Assembly (NCBI GenBank): GCA_916048095.2
Contig: OU696576.1
Coordinates: 3,388,501 to 3,452,500 of the forward strand
From: Sacculina carcini
Taxonomy: Eukaryota; Arthropoda; Thecostraca; Sacculinidae
DNA: 64,000 bases
Direction: 5' to 3'
In this document: piece after piece, positions 31,925 through 40,928 of the stretch
Numbering within the stretch: the stretch's first letter is position 1
How the letters are laid out: each line of letters starts with the position of its first letter
Notes under the pieces: generated by a model
Seen by the model: the letters and a program-made list of their open reading frames with translations, nothing else
Told to the model about the DNA's origin: nothing
The model's database searches: none
Position numbers and translations under genes: made by a program

Positions 31925-32440
31925 GAAGTTCAAATTAGAGCAACCAAATTAGTCGATGGACTAAAGCACCTGGATTATCCTGAACGGCTGAAACATCTCA
32001 ATCTGCACACCTTGAAGCTCATAAGACACAGAGGCGACATGATCGAGATATGGAAACACTTCAACGTATACGATAGAGATATTCTACCAGAATGCTTCGT
32101 CCCACTCGAAAGGCCAAATAGACGGCATGGTAGACAGTTGTTTAAGCATAACACTATCAATGGTATGTTCAAACTCCATAGCAGTGGCTTTTACCACCGC
32201 ACCATCACCACATGGAATGAACTACCTCGTGAAGTAGCGGAGGCCCCGTCCATGAATTCATTTAAGTGCAGGCTTGACAAATGTTGGGATCAACTAAGAT
32301 TTAAGTTCGACCCATATGCTCCGATGTCGTGGTCGGCACGTTGCCAGTGTGACATGCAGTGGTTGTAACTATGGGAGCGCATCGTAGAGTCGTTTCTTCG
32401 ACTGGACTGCGGAATGTGCTTAAGAATGCATAAGTAAGTA
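31925..32440 (+). mobile_element. CR1-like LINE 3' terminal fragment
   Basis: The frame to 32368 encodes the LINE RT C-terminal domain: VQIRATKLVDGLKHLDYPER, then LKLIRHRGDMIEIWKHFNVY, and near the end FYHRTITTWNELPREVAEAP and SFKCRLDKCWD. This is the usual end of CR1/jockey-like ORF2. Only the last 140 or so codons are present, so it is a strongly 5'-truncated insertion. Confidence 0.85.
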
Positions 32441-32616
32441 TGTCACTAATGAAACACCCTAAAAGACAAGTCAAACTAAGCATGTATTTCCTTTGAACGT
32501 TGCCGGGAACTATTAAAAGGCTTACCAAAGGTGCCGCAAACTAGAAAAAGTTGAGAACCACTGCTTTGAATTAATACTCAACAGCACGCTTATGAATAGG
32601 CTTTTTGAGCAGATGT

Positions 32617-34990
32617 TGTTGTTGTTGTTGTTGTTGGTATAGCGCGTCGGCCGATTCCGACCACTTTGCGCTGAAATAGTCTCTAGAGCGTCACATCGTC
32701 GTTAAATGTCAATCGTCAAGATTTTTAAAAAAGGATAAGATATGAGTGGAAATGACTAGGATATGAAAAGCAAATGATTTAAAGCACATCACAGTTCCTC
32801 GGCAAGACCGGTCACAAAAACGTATTCAACCAAATGTTTGGTCAAATGCGGATCGCTACTGCTCAGCAAACTCGCCCTATTCCATGATATATTCTTATTG
32901 AGGCAGTATTCGTGCAATGGCTTACGACTCTCGGCATAGCACATGCAATCTAAAAGTATATGGTCGATAGTTAAAACGGCATTACATCGAGAACAGTGAG
33001 GCGGTGGAGTACTTTCCATTAAAAACCCGTGAGTCAACCTTGAGTGACCTATACGCAGTCTGGCCAGTAATACTTCTATTCTCCGTGGTAGAACAGCTGT
33101 CACTGACCAGGGACCAACGTCATCGGTGACCTCGCCCAGTTTGTATTGATGCCGTTCTTGCTGCCAGCGGGTCTTCACAAATTGCCGAATATGACTATCC
33201 ACGATCGCATCTGTAATCGACTTATTTAAAGGATAGTTTTGTATCGTGATCTCCTCGAGAGCGCATTTAGCCTCTGCATCCGCTAATTCGTTGCCAGTGA
33301 TTCCTCGGTGAGCTGGCACCCACATAAAAACACAGGATTTGCCGCTCGTCACAATTTGTCTATATAGGTCTAAAATTCGATGGTGAATAAAATCGAGTGA
33401 TGAATGATTGGATAAATGTTGAAGTGCCGCCATGGAATCTGATATGATAAAAAACTTTGGGTAATGTTGAAAGCTCGCAAACTCAACTGCTTTGTAGATT
33501 GCATACAGTTCCGCGTGAAACACAGTGGTGTAGGACGGCAGGCGATAGCGAAAAGTTTGCTGGTGCTCAGGTGGCACGTTTTTCACTATGACCGCGCATC
33601 CTACTCTGTCTTGCCACTTCGACCCGTCAGTGTAAACGTGTACCCAGTCCTTGTTTTGGTGATAAAACTCGGCGAACCTATCGCGAACTTCGAGGTCTGT
33701 GAGTACGCCCAATTTCTCCTGACATAGGCACGTTGTCACGGGAATGTGTGTGACCCATGGTGCAGGAGGACGGTGTACCTCAGTTTGATTTTCACTCGGT
33801 ATCGGAACGTTCATCTCAATCGATTTTGCTAAAGCTCGCCTCGAAAATGTGGATGCAAATACACGATGTCGCCGACTGCGCTGATGAGATGGAATTGGAT
33901 GAAAATTTAAAATTCGACAGATAAAATGACCTTTTCTAATGAGAATTTTAAAAGCGTACCTCAGGATAGTTTTATTTCTCCTCACTTCAAGAGCGGGGAT
34001 ACCAGTGTATGCACGTAAAGCTCCGACCGGTGATGATCTGAAAGCCCCAGAAATGATTCTGAGACCTTCGTTCTGGACGGTCTCTAGCTGCTGTAGAACT
34101 GACGGACTCGCCGCTGAGTAGACCTGCGCACCGTAGTCAATGACCGGCAAAACGAGGGTCTTATATATGCTCTGGAGCACCGACGTACTTCCGCCCGCGT
34201 ACCGATTGCCCGCGATAACACGCATTATGTTCAGTCTCTTGGCGCATTGTGTCTTCAAATGGCTCACATGTTGCCGCATATTGAGTCTCTTATCAAGAAT
34301 AACTCCGAGGAATTTATGCGACTGTTGATAAGGAATTGCTTCGTCTGCCACTGTAAGTATGGGACCCTCTTGAAAACTATCAATCGCATACATTACGGCG
34401 GCAGACTTCCTTCCAGAAAACCTGAGACCATTTGTGCTCGCCCATTGTGTCAGACCGTTTAAAGCTTCTTGCATAATAGAAAACATTTCATGCACCTCAC
34501 TACCTCGGACCCATATAGCACAGTCATCAGCATAAAGCGAATACGAGACTCCCGTCGGTATGCGATAAAACATGTCATTAATCATTAAATTAAATAAAAG
34601 AGGAGATAAGCAGCTGCCCTGAGGCAGGCCCTTTGCTGACGCATGCCAGTCAGAGAGGACACTGCCCAGCCTCACCTGAAACCACCTGGTACCTGTGATA
34701 AAATTTCTGATATATTGTGCCAATTGGCCTCTGAAACCCATATGATGAACTTTGTGGAGCAAAATATCTGGGGAAACACTGTCGTAGGCATTTTGAGCAG
34801 ACACCGCAGTTGTAGCAATCAGCTTGCATTGGTAATTGATAAGAGGATAATTAGTGGGCCTATTAATCAAATGAGTTTGATAATGAACAAGAAAAACATG
34901 AATCATTTTACTTTGACTCATAATCCATTACGTCAATCAATCAATAAATGGCAAAGTCAACATTTTTGTAAATTATTTGGACGTTTTATG
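32617..34990 (-). mobile_element. I-group (Nimb-like) LINE with RNase H, 5'-truncated
   Basis: The minus strand carries the RT and RNase H of ORF2, a 3' untranslated stretch, and a tail of CAA repeats (seen as ttgttgttg at 32617-32637). The endonuclease is absent. The RNase H domain places it in the I superfamily. A relative with another tail lies at 55.8-60.0 kb. Confidence 0.88.
32789..34921 (-). CDS. I-group LINE ORF2 fragment: reverse transcriptase plus RNase H
   Basis: The frame of 710 codons is uninterrupted. RT blocks: AQNAYDSVSPDILL (about residue 42), KGLPQGSCLSPLLFNLMIND (about 93), SLYADDCAIWV with the catalytic YADD (about 122). Then comes the thumb, with HKFLGVILDKRLNMRQHVSH. 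RNase H: WVHVYTDGSKWQDRVGCAVI (about 441), FHAELYAIYKAVEFA, FFIISDSMAALQHL and a WVPAHRGITGNELADAEAK block, so all catalytic acids are present. A Cys/His cluster near the end (PPHCSRCNAVLTIDHILLDC) matches I-type elements. The N-terminal 40 residues are probably read-through, and RT fingers are lost by truncation. Confidence 0.9.
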   Translation of the reverse strand: MSQSKMIHVFLVHYQTHLINRPTNYPLINYQCKLIATTAVSAQNAYDSVSPDILLHKVHHMGFRGQLAQYIRNFITGTRWFQVRLGSVLSDWHASAKGLPQGSCLSPLLFNLMINDMFYRIPTGVSYSLYADDCAIWVRGSEVHEMFSIMQEALNGLTQWASTNGLRFSGRKSAAVMYAIDSFQEGPILTVADEAIPYQQSHKFLGVILDKRLNMRQHVSHLKTQCAKRLNIMRVIAGNRYAGGSTSVLQSIYKTLVLPVIDYGAQVYSAASPSVLQQLETVQNEGLRIISGAFRSSPVGALRAYTGIPALEVRRNKTILRYAFKILIRKGHFICRILNFHPIPSHQRSRRHRVFASTFSRRALAKSIEMNVPIPSENQTEVHRPPAPWVTHIPVTTCLCQEKLGVLTDLEVRDRFAEFYHQNKDWVHVYTDGSKWQDRVGCAVIVKNVPPEHQQTFRYRLPSYTTVFHAELYAIYKAVEFASFQHYPKFFIISDSMAALQHLSNHSSLDFIHHRILDLYRQIVTSGKSCVFMWVPAHRGITGNELADAEAKCALEEITIQNYPLNKSITDAIVDSHIRQFVKTRWQQERHQYKLGEVTDDVGPWSVTAVLPRRIEVLLARLRIGHSRLTHGFLMESTPPPHCSRCNAVLTIDHILLDCMCYAESRKPLHEYCLNKNISWNRASLLSSSDPHLTKHLVEYVFVTGLAEEL

Positions 34991-35121
34991 GTAAGCTAAA
35001 TACGATTGCGGTCTATTTTCGAATGTTTCTGCTCGAGTTTGTTGTTTTTGTTTATGGTGCAGTTTATTTCGTTTATCCGTGTATAAGTATGCGCTAGAGG
35101 AAATATAATCTTGAATTGAAT

Positions 35122-35250
35122 ATGGCGGCATCGGATGAGGGAACGCGATCACATTTGAGTCGCGATTCACCATCGTCAAGTTTATATCCGGACATTTCTG
35201 ATGACATTCTACATGCAAATGCAGATGATTTGAATCAACAACAAATCAAT
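35122..35250 (+). CDS. Candidate first coding exon (possibly of the spartin-like gene)
   Basis: An ATG at 35122 opens 43 codons (MAASDEGTRSHLSRDSPSSS, then LYPDISDDILHANADDLNQQ) that end exactly at a consensus donor AAT|GTGAGT (35251). The sequence is unlike any element around it. It ends in phase 0, as required by the next plus-strand host exon at 40148, and only LINE copies lie between. No family match is recognised, and the MIT domain usual at the N-terminus of spartin is absent, so the link is inference. Confidence 0.45.
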
Positions 35251-35480
35251 GTGAGTTGTCGTTTCTCACATAGACTGACATAGACGAATCCCTGGAAGAG
35301 GCTTTAAGATTAATCCCTGGAAGAGGCTTTAACCTTGATCGTCTGAAACGTCGTTCAAGGGCGTTGGAGCGTACCTGGCGACGCACTCGCCTCTCTTGTG
35401 ACTGGTCTACTTTTTGCTCTTCTTTTTGAATGCTCTGCTCGCTTATTATATATTTCTTCTCTAGCATCCTCCAAGCAAGC
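35251..35480. other. Intron-like sequence with short duplications
   Basis: It includes a near-exact direct repeat of AATCCCTGGAAGAGGCTTTAA (35286-35306 and 35312-35332). No gene supported. Confidence 0.5.
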
Positions 35481-37226
35481 TTATTACTTGTCTCGACTTT
35501 CTTCTCTCTCTCGAGGAAGCTCTCTGGAACACACTCAACTCCCTTTCTGGCCTTCGCTCGCCCTCAGCTGTTTCCTCTCTAACCGCCAACGAGCTTTCCT
35601 CCTATTTCACAAGCAAAATCATTTCCGCCCAATCTAGAACTCCTTCTGCTTTCCTCGTCACACATACCACCTCCCTATGCAAATTCTCATCATTTTCTCA
35701 TCTTGAAATTTCTGACTTCTTATCTCTTCTCTTCTCCCGTAAATTTCTCTCGTCTCCTGATCCGATTAACTTCAGTATAATTGCTCCTGCTATCGACACC
35801 CTGACTCCTTATTTACTCCATCTTATTAACTCCTCCTTCTTACATGAAAATTTTCTTGCTGATAAGCACGCCTATGTTCGTCCTATCCTCAAGAAACCCT
35901 CGCTTGAACCTTCCTTATGCTGTAACTACCGTCCTATATCCCTCCTTAGTTTTTCCTCCAAACTCCTGGAATCTGCCATCTTTTCTCAGTTATCTCCTTT
36001 TATTTGTAACGTCCTTGACATTCACCAATCCGGATTTCGTCCTTCTCATAGTACTGAATCTGTCCTCATCTCGGTCACTGAAGGTATTTTGTCGTCATTC
36101 TCTTTTCGAAAATCCATTCTCCTTGTCCTTCTTGACTTAAGCTCAGCCTATGATCTTGTAGATCATGAGAATCTCATTAAAGACCTTTCTCACATTGGTG
36201 TTTCTGATCCCGCGCTCTCCTTGCTTCGCTCCTATTTGCATAATCGATCTTACTCTGTCCAGTTCAACTCTTCCGTCTCTAATTCGATCCCTCTTACCTC
36301 TGGTGTACCTCAAGGGTCTATCCTTGGTCCTCTTCTTTTCAATCTTTATATGTCCTCTCTCTGCCGTATCCTTCGACGCTGGTCTATCCCTTTTCACATA
36401 TATGCTGATGACATCCAATTCTATATACCTTGTCCCTTTTCTGACCCTGATCTTCTGTCTGGTATACTTTCTGATATATCTTCTTGGACCTCCTTCCGTC
36501 GACTTCTTCTGAATACTGGTAAATCAGAATTTCTTGCTCTTCACCCTCCTCGTTTGTCTCCTCCTCTTTTGCCTATATCTCTCTTTTCGTCTGTTAGAAA
36601 CCTTGGCATTATCTTTGATTCCTCACTTTCCTTCTCTGCCAATATTCTTGCTACTGCTCGCATCTGTCGCCTTATACTCCGCTCTCTCTATCCTATCCGT
36701 CCATGCCTCGACCAGCCCTCTTCTATCAAGCTTGCTCAATCACTCATCTTTTCTAGACTGGATTACTGCAGCTCGCTCCACTTCAAGTGTCCTAAATCTT
36801 CCTCGAAAATTCTCCAGCGTGTGATGAACCAATCCTGCCGTTTTGATTTATATCCTGCTTTCTGCCGCCATACTTCTCCTTATCTTTTCAAGTTCCGCTG
36901 GCTTCCCATCAAATCTAGAATTCACTTCAAAATTTGCTCCATAATCTTTAAACTGTTGCACTGTCCCACTAAACCTACGTATCTCTATGCCTTACTTTAT
37001 CTCTCTGAAACCCCCTCTTCTCGACATCCTGTCCCTTTAGCCTGCCCTCGCGCTTTAAATGAGTCCGCGTGGTCTTCCAAATCTTTCTCCTTTTTCGGTC
37101 CGCGTCTTTACAACTCTCCCCTCTCACATCACCTCATCGTTGTCATATCGCTCATTTGCTGCTTCTCTTCGTAAATATCTTTTCGATCTATCCTTTGATC
37201 CCACCACTCACGCCTTAGCAGAGCAC
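35480..37226 (+). mobile_element. L2/CR1-type LINE, best preserved plus-strand copy
   Basis: It starts within the endonuclease-RT linker (LTANELSSYFTSKIISAQSR near 35580). In a shifted frame the RT follows from 36089 to 37174: KSILLVLLDLSSAYDLVDHE, SGVPQGSILGPLLFNLYMSS, HIYADDIQFYIPC (YADD), NLGIIFDSSLSF, then the C-terminal YLFKFRWLPIKSRIHFKICS, SSRHPVPLACPRALNES and FFGPRLYNS. It ends near 37226 at a head-to-head junction with a minus-strand copy, without its tail. The NYRPISLLSFSSKLLESAIF block lies near 35925. Confidence 0.88.
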
Positions 37227-38140
37227 TCACGCCTTAACAAGAAGCAGTGCAGACGATTCGTCGATGTGTCGGCGTATAGGGTAGAGTTGGCGCAAGATGA
37301 ATCGACAGGATCGGGTAATGTTTGAAAGATGCTTGGAGAAGTCGAGTGAAGGATCAAAGACAATGCCCAAACTACGAATATGAGAGGAGAGGGACAAATG
37401 AAGACAGTTCGGAGATATCCTAGGAGGGTGAAATAAAATATACTCTGTCTTATCGGGATTCAAGAGGAGATCTCTGGAGGTTGCCCAGGCAGCTATGTTG
37501 GATAGAAGTTGGTCTATGAGATAACTGTTAGAAGACGAAGAAGGGAAGTAAATTTGGATATCATCCGCATAAATGTGGAAAGATATAGGGTAGGTGCGGA
37601 GGATCGGACAAAGAGAAGAAACATAAAGATTAAACAAAAGAGGACCGAGAAGAGAGCCTTGGGGAACACCCGAAATAATAGGAGAAGAAGATGAATATTC
37701 AGAGTTACAGCGTACCGAAAACGACCGATCAGCAAGATAGGATGACAAAAGAGACAGCGCGGAGGAAGAAAGACCGGCATGCCGTAGATCCTGGCGGAGG
37801 AAAGAGTGGTTCACAAGGTCAAAAGCGGAAGAAAAGTCAAGCGAAATGAAAAGCACAGAATTACCCACGGAAAAAGAAGCAAGTATATCATTAAGCAGAG
37901 AGAGGAGCAGAGTTTCAGTTAAGTGCCCGGAAACGAAACCAGATTGACATGGATCTAGGGCCGAATATATACAAGGACGGAGCTGAGGAAGAATGGCAGC
38001 TTCAAGAAGCTTGGAAGGAAGAGGAAGCAAAGAAATAGGTCTGAAATTGCTGGGGATGGAGGATTCAAGGGAAGGTTTTTTGAGAATAGGTGAGACAATG
38101 GCGTGTTTAGATGCTAGGAAATTACCATGAAGAAAAGAAC
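37227..38140 (-). mobile_element. L2/CR1-type LINE RT fragment, minus strand
   Basis: The frame at 38030-37227 reads LLEAAILPQLRPCIYS, CQSGFVSGHLTETLL, SVLFISLDFSSAFDLVNHSF, SGVPQGSLLGPLLFNLYVSS and HIYADDIQIYFPS, ending at RRHIDESSALLLVKA. The C-terminal domain and tail are missing at the junction with the plus-strand copy at 37226. Both copies contain the RT core, so this is not simple twin priming of one insertion. Confidence 0.85.
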
Positions 38141-38414
38141 TATTTACATATTGTATATGTATGAATAATCATTAATTTTGAGTGATTCATTTATGATAAT
38201 GCACAATGATTAATTGTTTAGTGAGTTTTGTGCGAACAGGAACGACGTGGATTGTAAAATTAAGTAACTGTTCTGTAATGTTTATTATGTCGTTTGGTCG
38301 TTGTTATAGCTTGCAAGCTATGTAATTGTTTTTATGTCACTTGGAATAATTTACTATGACGGTTGATCTGTAATGTAACTTATCTGTAAGTGATCTGTAC
38401 TGTGACTTTTTAAC
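38141..38414. other. AT-rich spacer, nothing recognised
   Basis: No coding potential or element ends can be supported here. Confidence 0.4.
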
Positions 38415-40003
38415 CTATATATGTCCAGTTCTACGGAGTCACAGTGTTACTTACCATATCTATGCCGACGACATCCTACTATATATCCCCTGTCCTTCTA
38501 TCATCCTTCTCTTCTTTCCAATATCCTACGTGATATTACCTCATGGACCTCATCTCGACGCCTCTTCCTCAATACTTCTAAATCCGAGTTCTTAATTCTT
38601 GACCCTCCTCCTTAACTTACTCTGCCTCTCCGCTAATGTACGTAACCTGGGTATTCTTTTTATATTCCATTCTTTCTTTTACCAATAACGTACTTTCTAT
38701 TGCTCGAACCTGCTACCTTATTCTTCGTTTTCTTCACCCTATCCGCCCTTGTTTGGCCCAACCTTCGGCTATCAAATTTGTTCATTCTATAATTTTGTCT
38801 CGTCTTGACTACTGCAGCTTACTCCACCTCAACTTACCTCGGTCTTCTTTGAAAATTCTTCAGCGTATCATCAAACAATCCTGTCGTTTCGTATTCCACC
38901 CTACTCGCTGTCGCCACACTTCCTCCTTCCTGTTCCAATTCCACTGGCTCCCCATCATCCCACGTATCCACTTTCGTCTTTGCTGCCTCGTATACAAACT
39001 ACTACATGTGTTTACTACTTGATCTACTTATAGTTAATACTACTTGATCCTTCCATCAATCAGTCGTCCCGTAATCCACTTCTTTTGGTCTGTCCTCGCG
39101 CCTTAAATGAATCCCCTTGGTCAGCTAAATATTTATCGCTCTATACCCCTCGACTATACAACTCACTTCCTGTCTCTATTACTTCCTCCTTCTCTTTTCG
39201 CCAATTATCTTCTTCCCTCCGCAAAAATGTATTATCTATTTCTTTGCTGCCGAGAATATTTTTTCTTCTGAGAGCCGCAAATATTATTTCCCACTCTCAC
39301 TACCTAAGTCTCGGTCTGCCTCGGTCTACATCTCTGTGGTGCTGTATTGTTTTCAATCGTTGTTCCATTGTATCGTTGTACTCATGTTTATATATGTTAT
39401 TATTTTCTATTGGTTCGGTGCCACGCAGAGCTGTTCTTCTGTTGATATTGTCATGTGAAGTCGTTTGTGCATATCCACTCCTATGAATTGTTCTCTTGTT
39501 TAAGTATGTTTTTGTTTGCTATGTGTTTCTTATGCTACTCTATGTGAATATTCTCTTTCTGATTCTCACTTTGTACTTAAAAGGTTAAAAGGTTAAATGC
39601 CTAAGTGGCAGCTGCTACACGGGAAGAAGCCGAAGCTTATGAACACACAGGCGTGCCCCGTGCAGCTCGCGGCCACCGCAGAACCGACCCTCTCCACGCT
39701 ATGGCGCCACAAGGACGTAAGACGTATTAGAGAGAGCCACCTCCCCAGAATGCATGGCACAACTCATGACTGATATCTGGTACCATTATTTTCTGCTGGG
39801 TGGACAGGGGCTGTGGGATTGTAGAATTCGCCCAATGAAATTCTGCTCCGCCGGGTTTCGAACCACGGACCTCCCTCTTGTGAGGCGGGTGTGCTAACAA
39901 CTGCACATGCACTACTTGTGTATGTTGTAGTCTTGTTTTGTCGTTTTCGCGCTTGTGACTATGGGCGCTATAACAAAGAAATCTTTGAATTTGAATTTGA
40001 AAT
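38415..40003 (+). mobile_element. L2/CR1-type LINE 3' half with TTGAAT tail, split by a SINE
   Basis: It begins at the RT catalytic region (YHIYADD-equivalent at about 38445, in a broken frame) and continues with the C-terminal domain (ILSRLDYCSLLHLNLPRSSL near 38800, FLFQFHWLPIIPRIHFRLCC near 38940). The 3' end reads gggcgctataacaaag and terminates in TTGAAT repeats (39987-40003). A minus-strand SINE (39585-39910) interrupts the 3' untranslated region. Frames are broken at several places. Confidence 0.82.
39585..39910 (-). mobile_element. tRNA-derived SINE, minus strand copy
   Basis: Read on the minus strand: a tRNA-like head with TTAGCACACCCGCCTCACAAG and GGTTCGAAACCCGGCGGAG, a body containing AGCAGAAAATAATG, GCATTCTGGGGAGG and GTGTAGCAGCTGCCACTTAG, then a tail of AACCTTTT units (39585-39600 on the plus strand). 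The same body occurs at 50667-50995. Confidence 0.85.
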
Positions 40004-40147
40004 TCAAATATCTTGACAATATCTATGCGAAGTATGTGTGGCCATAGGTTGATCGTTTTTCACTATTTGGCTCTGGCGTTTGATATTTTCGTTGTGTGCG
40101 TCATCACGTTTTTTTTGTCCACTTTGTCCGCGTCTGTATGATTGCAG

Positions 40148-40349
40148 GATTTTTGCGGTAGCAGCGAGGCGGCTGCGCTGTTGCAGATGGCCGATGGGTG
40201 TGCGCACGACGGTGCAATGTCGGGTGCACGCAGACCGCACCAGCGCATGCTGTTGCTGAGCAATGCGGCGCAGCTCTACTTCATAACGCCGGACGATGTG
40301 GTCGAATCCTTGCCCGGCCTCAGCGATGTGGAATTCTACGTTTTCACTG
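40148..40349 (+). CDS. Spartin-like protein, exon A
   Basis: The acceptor is ttgcag|GAT (40146-40147), phase 0, and the donor is CTG|GTGAGT (40350). The exon encodes an acidic/alanine-rich lead-in and then RMLLLSNAAQLYFITPDDVV and VEFYVFTG, corresponding to the spartin region that reads GVQMFFVTPEG in vertebrates, before the senescence domain. GC-rich codons set it apart from the flanking LINE. Upstream exons, including any MIT domain, are not identified for certain. Spartin acts on endosomes and lipid droplets in animals; that role here is inferred from family. Confidence 0.8.
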
Positions 40350-40703
40350 GTGAGTGGAGCATTGAACTCACTGGAGATCTTGTGGAAATTTCCCTCCATA
40401 ATAATAGTTGAATATATCGTCTATCAAATGCATTGAACTCCAGATTGAAGTTGATTAACCTCGAATTGAATTTTTTCTCAAATTGAATCTTGTTTTTCTC
40501 ATTTAGAGGACCAATCTATCTCAATTCGAAATATATTCATTTCCTATTCGGATATGGTTATTTGAGAATGCATGAGGTACTCAACTATATGTGACGTGGT
40601 GATTCCTACGGTTTGAGTTTGGTAGAGTGAGGTTGAAGTGTGTGGCTGGCTGAGTTTGCTCAAAAGTTTGACGTCCATGTTAAGTTGTTGTATTGTGCCA
40701 CAG

Positions 40704-40835
40704 ACAACGTACAGGCGGGTCACCCGGGCGCCTTCATCAAAGTGGGACAGTGGACGTTTCCGCTGATTAAAGGCTGTTCACCGGTGTTGCTCTATCAACA
40801 CAATCACTTCATATTTCCCGACCTGGAGAACAGCG
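40704..40835 (+). CDS. Spartin-like protein, exon B
   Basis: The acceptor is ccacag|AC and the donor is GCG|GTGAGT (40836), phase 1 to phase 1. It encodes DNVQAGHPGAFIKVGQWTFP and LIKGCSPVLLYQHNHFIFPD. These align with the spartin segment PAFLQV.DW.YPL.P..SPVL....G.Y.FPD, including the conserved SPVL and FPD. This alignment is the strongest single argument for the family. Confidence 0.88.
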
Positions 40836-40928
40836 GTGAGTCACCGGCAACACATGCATAAATGTCACATATTTTGGGGGTGTTTCAAAGCCTAAGTATG
40901 ACATGAAACGTATACAAGTTTTCATATA

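Noticed and set aside
14440-32563. hAT-like termini CAGTGATTCCCAACC (14440) and, reversed, CAGTGGTTCTCAACT (32563), possibly one giant hAT spanning 18 kb
   Set aside because: Flanking 8-mers (ACATAAAT and CTTTGAAT) do not match, and no hAT transposase lies between. They are more likely ends of two different decayed hAT derivatives with generic termini.
37226-38140. Twin-primed 5' inversion of a single LINE insertion
   Set aside because: Both the plus and minus parts contain the same RT core, so they must derive from two copies or a later rearrangement.
40004-40399. Minus-strand 131-codon frame over spartin exon A
   Set aside because: Antisense shadow of a GC-rich exon. No motif, and splice signals support only the plus strand.
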